This document shows, piece by piece, positions 55,805 through 63,770 of a stretch of DNA of 64,000 bases. How positions within the stretch are numbered: the first letter of the stretch is position 1; the number at the start of each line of letters is the position of its first letter. The position numbers were made by a program, and so were the translations under genes. The notes under the pieces were generated by a model that was not told the DNA's origin, searched no databases, and saw only the letters and a list, made by a program, of their open reading frames with translations. Origin of the DNA: Chitinispirillaceae bacterium (GTDB taxonomy: Bacteria; Fibrobacterota; Chitinivibrionia; Chitinivibrionales; Chitinispirillaceae); NCBI GenBank assembly GCA_016930275.1, contig JAFGHA010000088.1, positions 1 through 64,000 on the forward strand, given 5' to 3'.

Positions 55805-56971
55805 TTGACACGCCTGAAAAAACTGTTCACACATTCTCGGTTTACGCACATGATACGGAATAATCGCTTAAATTCTCATATGTCGGTCTCGCTGCGGAAT
55901 GATGTGGTACCAGGGGGGCGATCGTTGTTATTCGTCGGTACCGCCGGTTTTATTCTATTACTGTTTCTGCTCCCGGCACGGGCGCAGATGAATGACGCGG
56001 TGATCCGGCAGAAAAAAATGGCGGTAATGCGATTGCGGGAAAGCGGACTTTCCCGTGAAGATGCCGAAAACTACAGCATGCACATGCAAGTCGCGCTCGT
56101 CGGGGTCACCGGCTGGGAGGTCATGGATTATTCCGTAACCGAAGCCCTGATTACCGAACGGGGTGGTTCTGAAAGCTGTTCGGATCTGCAGTGCCGTATT
56201 ATCAATGGTCAACTTCTGGGCGTCGATTACCTCTGTTTCGGAAGCATCGAGACCATAGGCAAAACCTTTTCTCTCAACATTCAGATCGCCGACATCCTGA
56301 CGGGACGGCTCGTCGCGAATGTTTCGAGGTTTTACAAGGGGAAAGAGAGCAACTTCATCAAAAAGGTCATTCCCGAACTCGCCCGTCAAGCAACTGTCAA
56401 TCTGGTCGATAAAAATGACCGTGCAAATAAAACCGCCCGACAGCAGGCCGAGGCGAGGGACCGATTGGAACAGCAGGCGGGTGGCGCCTTCGGTGATGTG
56501 CGGGGTTATCTTGCCTACGGCAGTGACGAGGGGATCGAAACCAGCGGCAAGCTGGCGTTCGGGTATCTGGTGACCGGACGGAATATCGATGCCGATGGTG
56601 CGCTGCGATACAGCTACCAGCTGCAGTCGTATCTTGCCGATGTCGGTGGATGTGCCATGCTCTATATCGACGAGATGGAACGGCTGATGCAGGCTCGCGG
56701 AGGGACACTGCAGTGCGGTTCCAAACGATGTGCCAGAAATGTCGGGAAACTTCTTGGGGTTAACTATATGGGCTACGGACGGCTTAAAAAACTCTTCGGG
56801 AGATACATTGTACGTATCTACATAGTTGATGTGGAAACCGGAGATGTCGTCGCACGTCACCGTCAGCGTTTTTTCGGAAGAGAGATTGTCTTCCTTACCG
56901 ATATTATACCGCAGATCGCCACCAGGCTCGGTGAGACACTCGAGATGCATACCGGAGGAGTGCAGCAGTGA
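55805..56971 (+). CDS. Exported protein with two CsgG/TolB-N-like domains (duplicated)
   Basis: A frame of 388 residues from TTG 55805. ATG 55850 and ATG 55880 are alternatives, and none has a strong ribosome site, so the start is uncertain. A membrane/signal helix lies at 41-60. Residues about 70-197 and 265-385 are related halves: 'C-x4-C...nGqLLGVdYlcfGsIetIGktFSLNI.iaDilTGrlVA' and 'C-x4-C...vGkLLGVnYmgYGrLkklfGrYivrIyivDvETGdVVA'. This is the CsgG/curli-assembly-like domain, with a conserved cysteine pair (125/130 in copy 1). The halves are linked by a helical, charged segment. Such proteins probably sit in the periplasm. The duplication is the notable point. Confidence 0.75.
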   Translation: MTRLKKLFTHSRFTHMIRNNRLNSHMSVSLRNDVVPGGRSLLFVGTAGFILLLFLLPARAQMNDAVIRQKKMAVMRLRESGLSREDAENYSMHMQVALVGVTGWEVMDYSVTEALITERGGSESCSDLQCRIINGQLLGVDYLCFGSIETIGKTFSLNIQIADILTGRLVANVSRFYKGKESNFIKKVIPELARQATVNLVDKNDRANKTARQQAEARDRLEQQAGGAFGDVRGYLAYGSDEGIETSGKLAFGYLVTGRNIDADGALRYSYQLQSYLADVGGCAMLYIDEMERLMQARGGTLQCGSKRCARNVGKLLGVNYMGYGRLKKLFGRYIVRIYIVDVETGDVVARHRQRFFGREIVFLTDIIPQIATRLGETLEMHTGGVQQ

Positions 56972-57233
56972 ACTTCTTTCCGGCTTCTATTCTGTCACGG
57001 CGTCGGGATTGAGATATAACATTTCTGATCCGGAATGGTCTCGACAACGGTATTCGTACTCTGTTCCTGTAAATCCCCTTCGAAAAAGTAATGCTTCACC
57101 ATGCCTGGTTTTTTCCCGGCCGATATCCTCGATATATCAGAATGATATAAAATGGCTATTTCCAACCGTGGAAAAGATCTATTTTTCGTGATAATCATTT
57201 AAATTTCAGCCGATTACGGATTCTCTCTCCGGC

Positions 57234-57249
57234 TGGCACACAAGTTGAG
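57234..57249 (+). promoter_or_regulatory. Degenerate sigma-54-like promoter upstream of the barrel cluster
   Basis: TGGCAC (57234-57239), 5 bases, TTGAG (57245-57249): the -24 element is perfect and the 10-base GG-to-GC spacing is kept, but the -12 GC is GA. It is 70-90 bases upstream of the first barrel gene ATG and just before the inverted repeat at 57256-57299. Weak evidence on its own; noted because a sigma-54 activator is encoded in the same cluster. Confidence 0.3.
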
Positions 57250-57255
57250 ATAGGA

Positions 57256-57299
57256 AAAGGTGAAACAGTATACTGACAAAATACTGACAAATCACCTTT
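57256..57299. promoter_or_regulatory. Inverted repeat enclosing a direct repeat, upstream of barrel gene 1
   Basis: AAAGGTGA (57256-57263) pairs with TCACCTTT (57292-57299). The enclosed loop holds two copies of ATACTGACAAA (57270-57280 and 57281-57290, second copy one base shorter). The structure ends 22 bases before the ATG at 57322, so it could be an operator or a leader hairpin. Confidence 0.45.
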
Positions 57300-57321
57300 C
57301 ATCCATATTCAGGGGGTTACC

Positions 57322-58347
57322 ATGAGAATATTAGAAAAGACACTCTTTGTTACACTGCTGCTGCTGTGTGGCGTTTTCGCGACTGCCGATACCGCAGCAC
57401 ATCCTGATCTCGATGCCAAAAAAGCCATTGCCGATTCACTGCAGCAGGCGGCTGATTCGCTTGACCTGAAGGCGCAACAGCTTGAGGAGCAGCTCAGAAA
57501 TATCGAGAAAAGCCGAACCGATCTTCGCGACGAGATCGAGGAACAGATTGAGAATCTCCGTGAAGTTATCGAGGATATCAAGGAACAGGTAGAGAAGACA
57601 CTCGACGATCTTCGGGAATCGCAGGACGAGGCAGTGGAACGCCTGGAGGAACAGATTGAAGAACGGGAGGAACACCGGCATGCGGGATCATTCATTTTCG
57701 GGATTGAATATTCCCATCTTGATACCGATCCGTTGCGGTACCTGCAGGATCATGACAAGTCGCTCACGGGTAAATATAATTTCGATTTCAACGACAGAAA
57801 CATGCTGATGTTCGGATTGATGGGGTATTACAACATGCAGAGCGATGTCCGGGTCGGCAACGGTATCTATGCGGGATATAAAAGTTATCAGAGTGACGAG
57901 TATACCACCATCGCGGTTGATTCACTCTTCAATACCTCCGAAGAAGTTGATTCCATCGTTACCCTCCGGGTGATTCCGATGTATATCGGTTTCATCTGTG
58001 AAAAAGCGTTCATTTTCGAGCCGGTCAATTTCTTCGCCGGTATCATGCTCGGTGGTAATCTTTCATTTATCATCAAGGAGGAAGAACGGGCACAAATGAA
58101 CAGCTCGTTCATTTCGGACGATTATGATGATAATGGCGGCAGTGATTACAGCTTCGCATTTGCACCGGCAGTGGCGTGGGATGTTCACGGAGGTATGGCG
58201 TTCAGGCTTTCGGAGCATATGCATATCGGTATCGATGGCGTCATGCGGTTCGCTTATGCCTATGAGGGGTACGGTGCGGGATTCGGTGATTTTCTCTCCG
58301 TCAGCCCAGGGGTCCGTTTAAGATTGACTTTTGGAAATGCGGGATAA
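57322..58347 (+). CDS. Coiled-coil-tethered outer-membrane barrel, family member 1
   Basis: A 341-residue protein with signal peptide (LFVTLLLLCGVFATADTA), GGGGG 6 bases before ATG. Residues about 30-117 are a long charged coiled coil (leucine heptads: LQQAADSLDLKAQQLEEQLRN...). The C-terminal 220 residues form barrel-like strands: MLMFGLMGYYN, VGNGIYAGYKSY, RVIPMYIGFICEKAFIFEPVN, FAGIMLGGNLSFII, DVHGGMAFRLSEHMHIGIDG, and the end SVSPGVRLRLTFGNAG. The last strand 'VNPGf.i.l.FGN.G' and the 'GGFLiEKa....N...GG..GG' block are shared with the next two genes. Function unknown. Confidence 0.75.
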   Translation: MRILEKTLFVTLLLLCGVFATADTAAHPDLDAKKAIADSLQQAADSLDLKAQQLEEQLRNIEKSRTDLRDEIEEQIENLREVIEDIKEQVEKTLDDLRESQDEAVERLEEQIEEREEHRHAGSFIFGIEYSHLDTDPLRYLQDHDKSLTGKYNFDFNDRNMLMFGLMGYYNMQSDVRVGNGIYAGYKSYQSDEYTTIAVDSLFNTSEEVDSIVTLRVIPMYIGFICEKAFIFEPVNFFAGIMLGGNLSFIIKEEERAQMNSSFISDDYDDNGGSDYSFAFAPAVAWDVHGGMAFRLSEHMHIGIDGVMRFAYAYEGYGAGFGDFLSVSPGVRLRLTFGNAG

Positions 58348-58389
58348 CGCGGTCCACTATTCGCTACGGATACCAACAAGGAGAATACG

Positions 58390-59346
58390 ATGAAATACTA
58401 TACATGGTTGAGCTGGATTCTGACAGCGGCGGTACTGTCGTCTGCCGAACCGGTCGAACCGTCCGACACCGCTGCAGCGCCGGTGGAATCCGCTGCCACA
58501 GAAGAGGATACGATTACTTTAAAGCCGGACACTTCTGCTTCCGATGCAGCTACGGGCAGCACTCCGGCAGTGACCGTTTCGGAAAAAGATACTGTTGGTA
58601 AAAATGATATCGTAGTACTTAAAGAGAATCTTGATACGGTATTTATTTTTGATAAGTCGGTATTCCGGCATGTTGCGAAGGACTGGCGGAACAACATTGA
58701 TATTTTCCGCCAGCGTGGTTACGGTGCGTCGGGGAGTTCCTATTATGGTGCCTCGGCCGTTTCCATCCGACCGGTCGAGGAACTTGCGGAACACCTGCCT
58801 TCACTGGCGAATAAGAAGTTTCATTTCAGCAGATTCGGATTTGAGCCGTTTCTGATGTCCGGAGGTGCAGGATTTGTAGGACTCGGAGACGGTTTCCGCC
58901 TCGGTGGGGTTGGTATGAGCGGTGAACGAAGATTTTCGAGTGTTCCGTTTTCCGGAGATTCGGTACTGGTGCTTAGAACCAGAGTAAGTTACGGTGGATT
59001 TCTCATCGAGAAATGTATGCTTCGTGACAAGTGGAATCTTTCGATGGGAGGACTGCTGGGGGGGAGCAGTATAAAGGTGGCAATTTCAGAACAAACTGCT
59101 ACGGCATTCTGGAATGAGGATGACGACCCATTCAGTGGCGAGGAACAGTACAATCACCAGGCGGTCTGTTTCATGGTGGAACCGCATTGCGGTCTGACCT
59201 ATACGATTTTCCATTTTTTTCATCTCGGGGCGCGCGTTTCGCTTCCGATGTTCATGTCACTCGATAAATTCGGTGTTTATACCAATGATTTCTTCTCGGT
59301 CAATCCTGGATTTCAGATCAGTCTCACCTTCGGAAATCTCGGGTAA
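58390..59346 (+). CDS. Outer-membrane barrel, family member 2 (Pro/Ala/Thr-rich N-terminus)
   Basis: A 318-residue paralogue of its neighbours. A signal sequence (MKYYTWLSWILTAAVLSSAE) is followed by a low-complexity Glu/Pro/Ala/Thr/Asp tract (residues about 20-75) in place of the coiled coil. The barrel part has FGFEPFLMSGGAGFVGLGDG, RVSYGGFLIEKCMLRDKWNL, MGGLLGGSSIKV, VEPHCGLTYTIFHFFHLGA and the end FSVNPGFQISLTFGNLG. GGAG lies 6 bases before ATG; it starts 42 bases after gene 1 and is followed by gene 3 after 29 bases. Confidence 0.75.
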   Translation: MKYYTWLSWILTAAVLSSAEPVEPSDTAAAPVESAATEEDTITLKPDTSASDAATGSTPAVTVSEKDTVGKNDIVVLKENLDTVFIFDKSVFRHVAKDWRNNIDIFRQRGYGASGSSYYGASAVSIRPVEELAEHLPSLANKKFHFSRFGFEPFLMSGGAGFVGLGDGFRLGGVGMSGERRFSSVPFSGDSVLVLRTRVSYGGFLIEKCMLRDKWNLSMGGLLGGSSIKVAISEQTATAFWNEDDDPFSGEEQYNHQAVCFMVEPHCGLTYTIFHFFHLGARVSLPMFMSLDKFGVYTNDFFSVNPGFQISLTFGNLG

Positions 59347-59375
59347 GACCACGGAAAGCGCGGAAGAGGTATATC

Positions 59376-60434
59376 GTGAAGCAACAACGGGATAATTTGG
59401 CAACCGGCTTGAATGGTTCATTCCGGCGACTGTTTGTTTTAGTCTGCATTGTCGGTGCAGCTTTGGGTACTGCCGCAGCTGGAGAGGAAAATGCACCGGG
59501 CGGGGCGTCCCGATCGAAGACTCCGGCACCCGAGATCGACTCGCTGCGCAGAGCGATCGATCAACTGCGACAGGAAGCTGCACGTCTTCGTGAGAAAGCT
59601 GATCAGATCGATGACGATGTTGACGAGGCAGTCATCGGGAAGACTGCGGACCATTCCGGTTCGTCCCGGAAGGATACTGTGGAGACTGCCGAGGAATCCA
59701 GGCAGCCGAAAGATACGGTTGAATTATTGTCAAAAGAGGGAACGCGCGCATTTCTGGAATCATTCGGACGGAAGCGTGGTTCCCGGGAACGCGGGTACGG
59801 GGGGGGGATCGGTGCGATGCCGGGAATATTCGTCATGAATATGCGACCGGTGCATCAGTTGCTTGATGCTATTACCTCAAGCAGTGATTTCAGTGAAATC
59901 GCCTTTCCGATAAACAGCAACCTGCAGGGGTTTTTCATGATGGGAATCACCGGGTACGGTGCTCTGGGGAATGGTCTGCGCGTGGGAGGCAGCTATCAGT
60001 CCGGTTCCAGAAGTTATTCCACCCGTGAGCACGATACCACCTATACGGTTGACGTGCATACCTCATTCGGCGGTTTTCTGCTGGAAAAAGCGGCGGTCAC
60101 CGGTCCGATGAACTGGTTTGTTGGCGGAATGGCCGGCGGGGCGGAGATTGACGTCAATCCGTCAAAGGCATCAAACCTTTTTTCAACTATCGATATCAGG
60201 AGTGAGATCGGAAAATCGTATAACCGGTTGAGCGCTCCGGCGCTGCTTCTGGAACTCCACGGCGGATTCACGTATACCATGGTCAACTGGTTCCACATTG
60301 GTGGCGAACTTATGACGCCGTTGTACTTTTCACCTTCAGGATTCAAGACATCGGCCGGACAGAGCGTCACCAACGGATTTGTAACGGTGAATCCCGGGTT
60401 TCGTATCAGAATCATTCTCGGCAATATAGGATAA
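59376..60434 (+). CDS. Outer-membrane barrel, family member 3 (coiled-coil N-terminus)
   Basis: A 352-residue paralogue starting at GTG 59376 (GGAAGAGG 5 bases upstream). The signal sequence is RRLFVLVCIVGAALGTAAAG. A shorter coiled coil follows (PEIDSLRRAIDQLRQEAARL...), then a charged linker and the barrel: QGFFMMGITGYGALGNGLRV, HTSFGGFLLEKAAVTGPMNWF, GGMAGGAEIDVN, ELHGGFTYTMVNWFHIGG and FVTVNPGFRIRIILGNIG. Similarity to members 1 and 2 is clear in three blocks across the barrel. It sits 13 bases before the DUF4390-like gene. Confidence 0.75.
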   Translation: MKQQRDNLATGLNGSFRRLFVLVCIVGAALGTAAAGEENAPGGASRSKTPAPEIDSLRRAIDQLRQEAARLREKADQIDDDVDEAVIGKTADHSGSSRKDTVETAEESRQPKDTVELLSKEGTRAFLESFGRKRGSRERGYGGGIGAMPGIFVMNMRPVHQLLDAITSSSDFSEIAFPINSNLQGFFMMGITGYGALGNGLRVGGSYQSGSRSYSTREHDTTYTVDVHTSFGGFLLEKAAVTGPMNWFVGGMAGGAEIDVNPSKASNLFSTIDIRSEIGKSYNRLSAPALLLELHGGFTYTMVNWFHIGGELMTPLYFSPSGFKTSAGQSVTNGFVTVNPGFRIRIILGNIG

Positions 60435-60447
60435 CGGAAAAGAAACA

Positions 60448-60981
60448 ATGCTCGAAAACGTCGCAGACGGGTTTCTGGGTTTATTCATGTTTTTTTCGCA
60501 CTGGCTTTCGGTCGGCAATGATCAGGGGGAGATCAAAATTGCCGCGGTGCAGGAGCTGAAGAGCCGTGTTGTACTCGAGTGCATCATCTCCTTCGACTGG
60601 AACGAGCGGATGAACGATCTTATCGATGCGGGGATTCCTCTGCGGTTCCGGATCGAATCGATGAGTGACCGGGGGGATACGACCGTTTCACTCCGGACAC
60701 TGGTGTGCGATGTTGGCGACTATACCTATTCTTTCAGTGATTCCATTATCAAGCCTCCCGGCGACAGTGTTTACCATTCCAGGGAATTCAGACAGGTCTA
60801 CCGTGCATTGCGCGATTACCGGCAGGTATCGAGAAGTTTTTCCGCCGGTGCGGGTGTATTTCAGATTGAGGCGGTACTGCTGCCGAGTAGCGTCCGTCAA
60901 CTTGATCGCAGTATCGACATGTCGGATATCTGCGGATGCAGAAAGTTTTCCACGAAGATCGTCCGGAAAGAGAAACGGTAG
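60448..60981 (+). CDS. DUF4390-like protein
   Basis: A 177-residue protein with a hydrophobic N-terminus (FLGLFMFFSHWLSVG). The middle (VVLECIISFDWNERMNDLIDAGIPLRFRIESM, later YTYSFSDSI and YRALRDYRQVSRSF) follows the DUF4390 pattern ('..l.f.l.....eal..GipL.f..ev', 'Y......y.v', 'l.eaL..l'). DUF4390 genes typically precede an NtrY-like kinase and NtrX-like regulator, exactly as here (6 bases before the kinase). The protein is probably periplasmic and may feed the kinase's sensing, but its role is not known. Confidence 0.7.
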   Translation: MLENVADGFLGLFMFFSHWLSVGNDQGEIKIAAVQELKSRVVLECIISFDWNERMNDLIDAGIPLRFRIESMSDRGDTTVSLRTLVCDVGDYTYSFSDSIIKPPGDSVYHSREFRQVYRALRDYRQVSRSFSAGAGVFQIEAVLLPSSVRQLDRSIDMSDICGCRKFSTKIVRKEKR

Positions 60982-60987
60982 CCGACA

Positions 60988-62151
60988 ATGAATCCCTGGA
61001 GAAAACTTGAACTCGAATGGAAAGTGCTGCTGCTCGCGGCGATCCTTTTTATCGCCTTTGTCTGGCCCGTACAACGGTATTTCATTACCCGACTCGCGAC
61101 GGCACTTGACCAGGCGGTTGATCCGCATCTCGAGGAAACGTTGCGCACTGAACTGTCTGATGCCGACAGTACCCGGCGTGACGTGCTCAAGGAACATATC
61201 GAGCGGTACCGGCAGACGCGGGTACTCATTCCGATTGTGGTAGGCGAACAGCAACAGCTTCTGCTGGCGCTTTCCATTGGACTGTTCCTGGTGTTTCTGC
61301 TGCTGGCGTACTGGATGCTCACCCGGCTCACCCGACCGCTCAAACAACTGGCAAGGGCGGTCGATAAAATTGCCAAAGGAGAATCCGCCGAGGTGCGGCG
61401 TGAATCGGGGGGGGCACTGGGTGTTGTTGAACAGGCGGTTATCAATCTGCAGAATGAACTAATGACGCTTCGTGAGAAAGCCCGCATCCAGGGTATGGAG
61501 TCCGCCTGGAAAGATATCGCACGGGTGATGGCGCACGAGATCAAGAATCCGCTTACTCCGATCCGGCTCACGCTCGACCGGATCGAGGAACGTGCGGCAT
61601 CCGGCCATACGATAGAACAGGCGGATTTGACGAAATTTCTCGATCGGATCAATTCTCAGATCGACATGCTTGAACGTCTGGTTGATCAGTTCCGAAGTTT
61701 CTCACGGGAACCTGAAGTAAGTATCGCCACGGTCGATTGCGCTGCTCTGATACGGCAGGCTGCCGACGATATGGGTGAAAAAATCATTACCACGGTTACC
61801 GGGGAAGCGACGATTGAGTCCGATCCTTATCTGCTCCAGCAGATTTTTCTGAATCTCTGGAAAAACGCTCTGGAGGCGGGTGCCGATTCGGTATCGGCGG
61901 TTATTACCCGGAAGGATACCGTAACGGAAATAACCGTTACCGATAACGGTCCGGGAATTGCCCGCGGGGATCTCGACCGTATCTGGCTGCCGTATGTGAC
62001 ACTCAAGAAAAACGGAACCGGCCTCGGCCTTCCGGTAGTCAAGCGGCTCATCGAAACGCTCGGCGGCAGCGTTACCCTCGCTTCTCCCGCACGGGGAGGC
62101 GTACGAATTGAGATCATTGTACCGAACCACCTGAGCAGGGGGACTGCCTGA
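60988..62151 (+). CDS. NtrY-like membrane sensor histidine kinase
   Basis: A 387-residue kinase: helices at about 13-30 and 91-110 bracket a short periplasmic loop of about 60 residues. A HAMP-type segment follows (LTRPLKQLARAVDKIAKGE), then the HisKA domain with His183 in MAHEIKNPLTPIRLTLDRI, which is the NtrY spelling. The ATPase has N-box LWKNALEAG, G1 DNGPGIARGD and G2 NGTGLGLPVVKRL. There is no obvious PAS domain. Its stop TGA is immediately followed by the ATG of the response regulator (0-base gap), so the pair is co-translated. Confidence 0.93.
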   Translation: MNPWRKLELEWKVLLLAAILFIAFVWPVQRYFITRLATALDQAVDPHLEETLRTELSDADSTRRDVLKEHIERYRQTRVLIPIVVGEQQQLLLALSIGLFLVFLLLAYWMLTRLTRPLKQLARAVDKIAKGESAEVRRESGGALGVVEQAVINLQNELMTLREKARIQGMESAWKDIARVMAHEIKNPLTPIRLTLDRIEERAASGHTIEQADLTKFLDRINSQIDMLERLVDQFRSFSREPEVSIATVDCAALIRQAADDMGEKIITTVTGEATIESDPYLLQQIFLNLWKNALEAGADSVSAVITRKDTVTEITVTDNGPGIARGDLDRIWLPYVTLKKNGTGLGLPVVKRLIETLGGSVTLASPARGGVRIEIIVPNHLSRGTA

Positions 62152-63504
62152 ATGGAAAAACAGATGCGTATTCTGGTTGTTGATGACGAAGCGGCGATTC
62201 GGGAGAGTCTGTCGGAGATACTGATCGAGGAAGGGTACGACGTCTGTTGCGCGGAAAGTGCGGGAAGCGCCCGACAGCAGGTGTCCGGGCCGGTTGATCT
62301 GGTACTTCTGGATATAAAGCTCGGCAGTGACAACGGTATTGAACTGCTCAGGGAAATCAAGGAGCAGCGACCGTTTCTGCCGGTCATCATGATCAGCGGA
62401 CATGGGACGGTTGCGCTTACCGCTGAGGCGTTCAAGCTGGGTGCTCATGAATTTATGGAAAAACCGCTTCGGTTGATACAGGTGCGCGCCTGTGTCCGTA
62501 ATGCGCTCGAAGCGGTGAAACTTAAAAACCGGGTACTCGAACAGGAACGGGCGCGATATCCACGTCCGCTTTACAAATCAGGTATCATGAAACAGTTGTT
62601 CGGACAGGCGGGGCGTCTGGCTTCATTGAAAGAACCGGTGGTTATTACCGGTCCTTCCGGTTCGGGCAAGGAACTGGTGGCCCACGCGCTTCATTACGAA
62701 GGAACCAGACGGGAAGGGCCTTTCTGTGCGACAAATGCCGCTTCCATGCCGGTAACGCTTGCGGAGGATGAATTGTTCGGTCACGAGAAAGGTGCCTTTA
62801 CCGGTGCCGACCGGCAGCGAATCGGCTGTCTTGAAAAAGCACATGGCGGCACCCTCTTTCTTGATGAGATCGCCGACCTCGATCTGCAGATTCAGGCGAA
62901 ACTGCTTCGGGTCCTCGAAACCGGAACGCTCATGCGGCTTGGCGGAACTCAACCGGTGCAGGTGGATGTGCGGATAATTGCTGCTACGCATAAAAATCTG
63001 GGCCGGATGGCTGAGGAAGGCACTTTTCGACATGACCTCTGGTATCGGTTGTGCGCCTTTGTGCTGCAGGTGCCGTCGCTGGCAGATCGAAAGGATGATA
63101 TCCCTCTGCTGGCCTCTGCGTTTCTGGCGAAAAGCTGTGCGGAAATGGGATGCGTAAAAAAGTTCACCGAAGGCGCGCTTGCCCGGTTGAAATCAATGCC
63201 GTTCCCCGGTAATGTCCGTGAATTGCGGCATGTCGTAACCCGAGCCGCGGTGTTTTCAGATGATAACGAGATAACTGAACAGGCGATTATCGCCGTGGCA
63301 TCCACAAGTACCGTTGTGGGCTCTTCATCCACCGCAATAAGGTATCATGAGTTCGATTACCGTACGGCACGGGAACGGTTTGAAATGGATTATTTCAAGG
63401 CGGTTCTCGAAAAAGCGAAGGGAAATATCACTGCAGCTGCCGCGGCGATCGGAATGGCACAATCGAATATGTCCCGTAAACTGAAGGAACTGGGATTGCG
63501 ATAG
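62152..63504 (+). CDS. NtrC/NtrX-family sigma-54-dependent response regulator
   Basis: A 450-residue regulator. The receiver domain (residues 5-115) has Asp54 in LVLLDIKLG and the Lys motif FMEKPL. The AAA+ domain follows: Walker A GPSGSGKE (167-174), the sigma-54-contacting GAFTGA loop (214-219), Walker B GTLFLDEIADL and sensor regions ending FPGNVREL. The C-terminal Fis-type helix-turn-helix is NITAAAAAIGMAQSNMSRKL. Intact GAFTGA means it can open sigma-54 promoters. The nearest sigma-54 promoter is 240 bases downstream (63745-63760). Confidence 0.95.
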   Translation: MEKQMRILVVDDEAAIRESLSEILIEEGYDVCCAESAGSARQQVSGPVDLVLLDIKLGSDNGIELLREIKEQRPFLPVIMISGHGTVALTAEAFKLGAHEFMEKPLRLIQVRACVRNALEAVKLKNRVLEQERARYPRPLYKSGIMKQLFGQAGRLASLKEPVVITGPSGSGKELVAHALHYEGTRREGPFCATNAASMPVTLAEDELFGHEKGAFTGADRQRIGCLEKAHGGTLFLDEIADLDLQIQAKLLRVLETGTLMRLGGTQPVQVDVRIIAATHKNLGRMAEEGTFRHDLWYRLCAFVLQVPSLADRKDDIPLLASAFLAKSCAEMGCVKKFTEGALARLKSMPFPGNVRELRHVVTRAAVFSDDNEITEQAIIAVASTSTVVGSSSTAIRYHEFDYRTARERFEMDYFKAVLEKAKGNITAAAAAIGMAQSNMSRKLKELGLR

Positions 63505-63666
63505 ATTAGAAAACGCTTGTCTTATTTCAAACCGGTCGGGTGCTTCAAGGTTCTCAAGGAGAGAAAACAGGGCAAAGGTGGTATCAATTTCCATGTTTTT
63601 TGCAGATCTTTTCACTCGGGTGGATCCACAACAGTGGAGATGATTTGCAAACTAAGACAGCAGATG

Positions 63667-63685
63667 GTGTAAATTTTTTTTACAC
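63667..63685. promoter_or_regulatory. Palindrome, possible activator-binding site upstream of the sigma-54 promoter
   Basis: GTGTAAA, 5 T, TTTACAC (63667-63685), a perfect 7-bp dyad. Its centre lies about 95 bases before the predicted start of the RNA at 63771, the usual place for an upstream activator site of NtrC-type proteins. It could instead be a weak terminator for the regulator gene. Confidence 0.5.
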
Positions 63686-63744
63686 TTGTTCGATATTCTT
63701 TACATAAAAACTGCCAAAAGCAATAATAAATTCAAAACCCGTTA

Positions 63745-63760
63745 TGGCACGTCATTTGCA
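63745..63760 (+). promoter_or_regulatory. Sigma-54 promoter (-24/-12)
   Basis: TGGCACG (63745-63751), four bases, TTGCA (63756-63760). It matches the consensus TGGCACG-N4-TTGCW at every position, with exactly 10 bases between the -24 GG (63746-63747) and the -12 GC (63758-63759). It is the only full match I found on either strand by eye, and it lies 240 bases after the sigma-54 activator gene. Confidence 0.85.
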
Positions 63761-63770
63761 AACAATAAGA

